A stretch of DNA of 60,857 bases from positions 1-60,857 of the forward strand of contig CAJOEJ010000014.1 in the NCBI GenBank assembly GCA_905233375.1, in the 5' to 3' direction. The notes beneath the pieces were generated by a model. That model was given only the letters and a program-made list of their open reading frames with translations, did no database searches and was not told where the DNA came from. The stretch comes from Paludibacteraceae bacterium (GTDB taxonomy: Bacteria > Bacteroidota > Bacteroidia > Bacteroidales > Paludibacteraceae). The position numbers and the translations under genes were made by a program. Positions 60,642 through 60,857 of this stretch are shown here, piece after piece; positions within the stretch are counted from its first letter, which is position 1; every line of letters starts with the position of its first letter.

Positions 60642-60857
60642 ATTTGGAATGATGAATTTAGAATTCAGAAAGCGTCCTATTGACTTTTGTGCAAAATTTT
60701 ATGAACCGTACGTATCTTCAAATTTTGTACCAAACTCCATGAGCCCTTTCATAATTCATAATTGTTAATTATCGTATATCAAGTGATCGTTTACACTTTT
60801 ACTCCTCCTTAGAGAGGATAAATTGATTAATATTTAATGATACTTATACCCCCTAGG
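60642..60857. other. Intergenic sequence at the right window edge
   Basis: AT-rich, without a gene. It holds AATTC-type words (GAATTTAGAATTC, AATTCATAATTG) like those at 43233-43262 and 59693-59720. A weak promoter for fmt may lie at about 60685-60730 on the minus strand, but the -7 box is not a good match. Confidence 0.5.

Overview
The window is chromosomal DNA from a member of the Bacteroidales, probably an uncultured, host-associated lineage. The evidence is the promoters (TTTG, about 20 bp, then TAnnTTTG, found before at least ten transcripts), the weak or absent Shine-Dalgarno sites, the many lipoproteins and outer-membrane proteins, type IX-like C-terminal tails on secreted proteins, BspA-like leucine-rich repeats, DUF3078 and DUF3244 families, and the dnaA, murC-ftsQ-ftsA-ftsZ and gcvP sequences themselves. 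No plasmid, prophage, intact insertion sequence or CRISPR array is visible.

Layout. 1-7789 (+) holds secreted and lipoprotein genes of unknown role, then a translationally coupled chain: small secreted protein, GT2 glycosyltransferase, SpoIID/LytB protein, THUMP-like methyltransferase. 7901-12158 (+) holds a HIT hydrolase, an LRR surface protein, a frameshifted N-acetylmuramoyl-L-alanine amidase and an MlaD-type lipid-transport protein. 12159-12563 is an AT-rich gap before dnaA and a candidate replication origin. 14201-21268 (+) holds gcvP, two YitT membrane proteins, a GtrB-like glycosyltransferase and an unknown helical protein. 21269-22543 (-) is a PagL-like lipid A deacylase divergent from the division operon murC-ftsQ-ftsA-ftsZ (22623-27324, +), which is followed by a Wzz-like membrane protein.

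28293-53534 is almost entirely on the minus strand: lepA-nhaD-yqeY-dedA, tRNA-Val, a surface module (IgGFc-binding/PKD protein, OmpA protein, second IgGFc-binding/PKD protein, PAP2 phosphatase), a secreted endonuclease I, pssA, an AmpG-like transporter, a PpiD-like foldase and an OB-fold lipoprotein. Then comes a radical-SAM enzyme with an overlapping 73-residue lipopeptide gene and a VWA lipoprotein, preceded by an operon of a membrane TPR-HTH regulator, a secreted DUF3244-like protein and a carboxypeptidase-regulatory-like lipoprotein. 54481-59118 (+) holds secA and a DUF3078 protein; 59148-60641 (-) holds an HD phosphohydrolase and fmt.

Most notable points. (1) A short TACAAAG-type DNA element lies in frame inside four unrelated genes, including secA and fmt, and an intergenic copy is split by a G-rich REP-like palindrome. 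(2) 11-bp phased tandem repeats occur in three intergenic gaps, two of them sharing one unit. (3) The radical-SAM gene overlaps a tiny lipoprotein gene with a CYGPAP start, a candidate lipid-anchored modified peptide. (4) Four unrelated secreted proteins share one short C-terminal tail. All functional statements rest on sequence reading without database searches.
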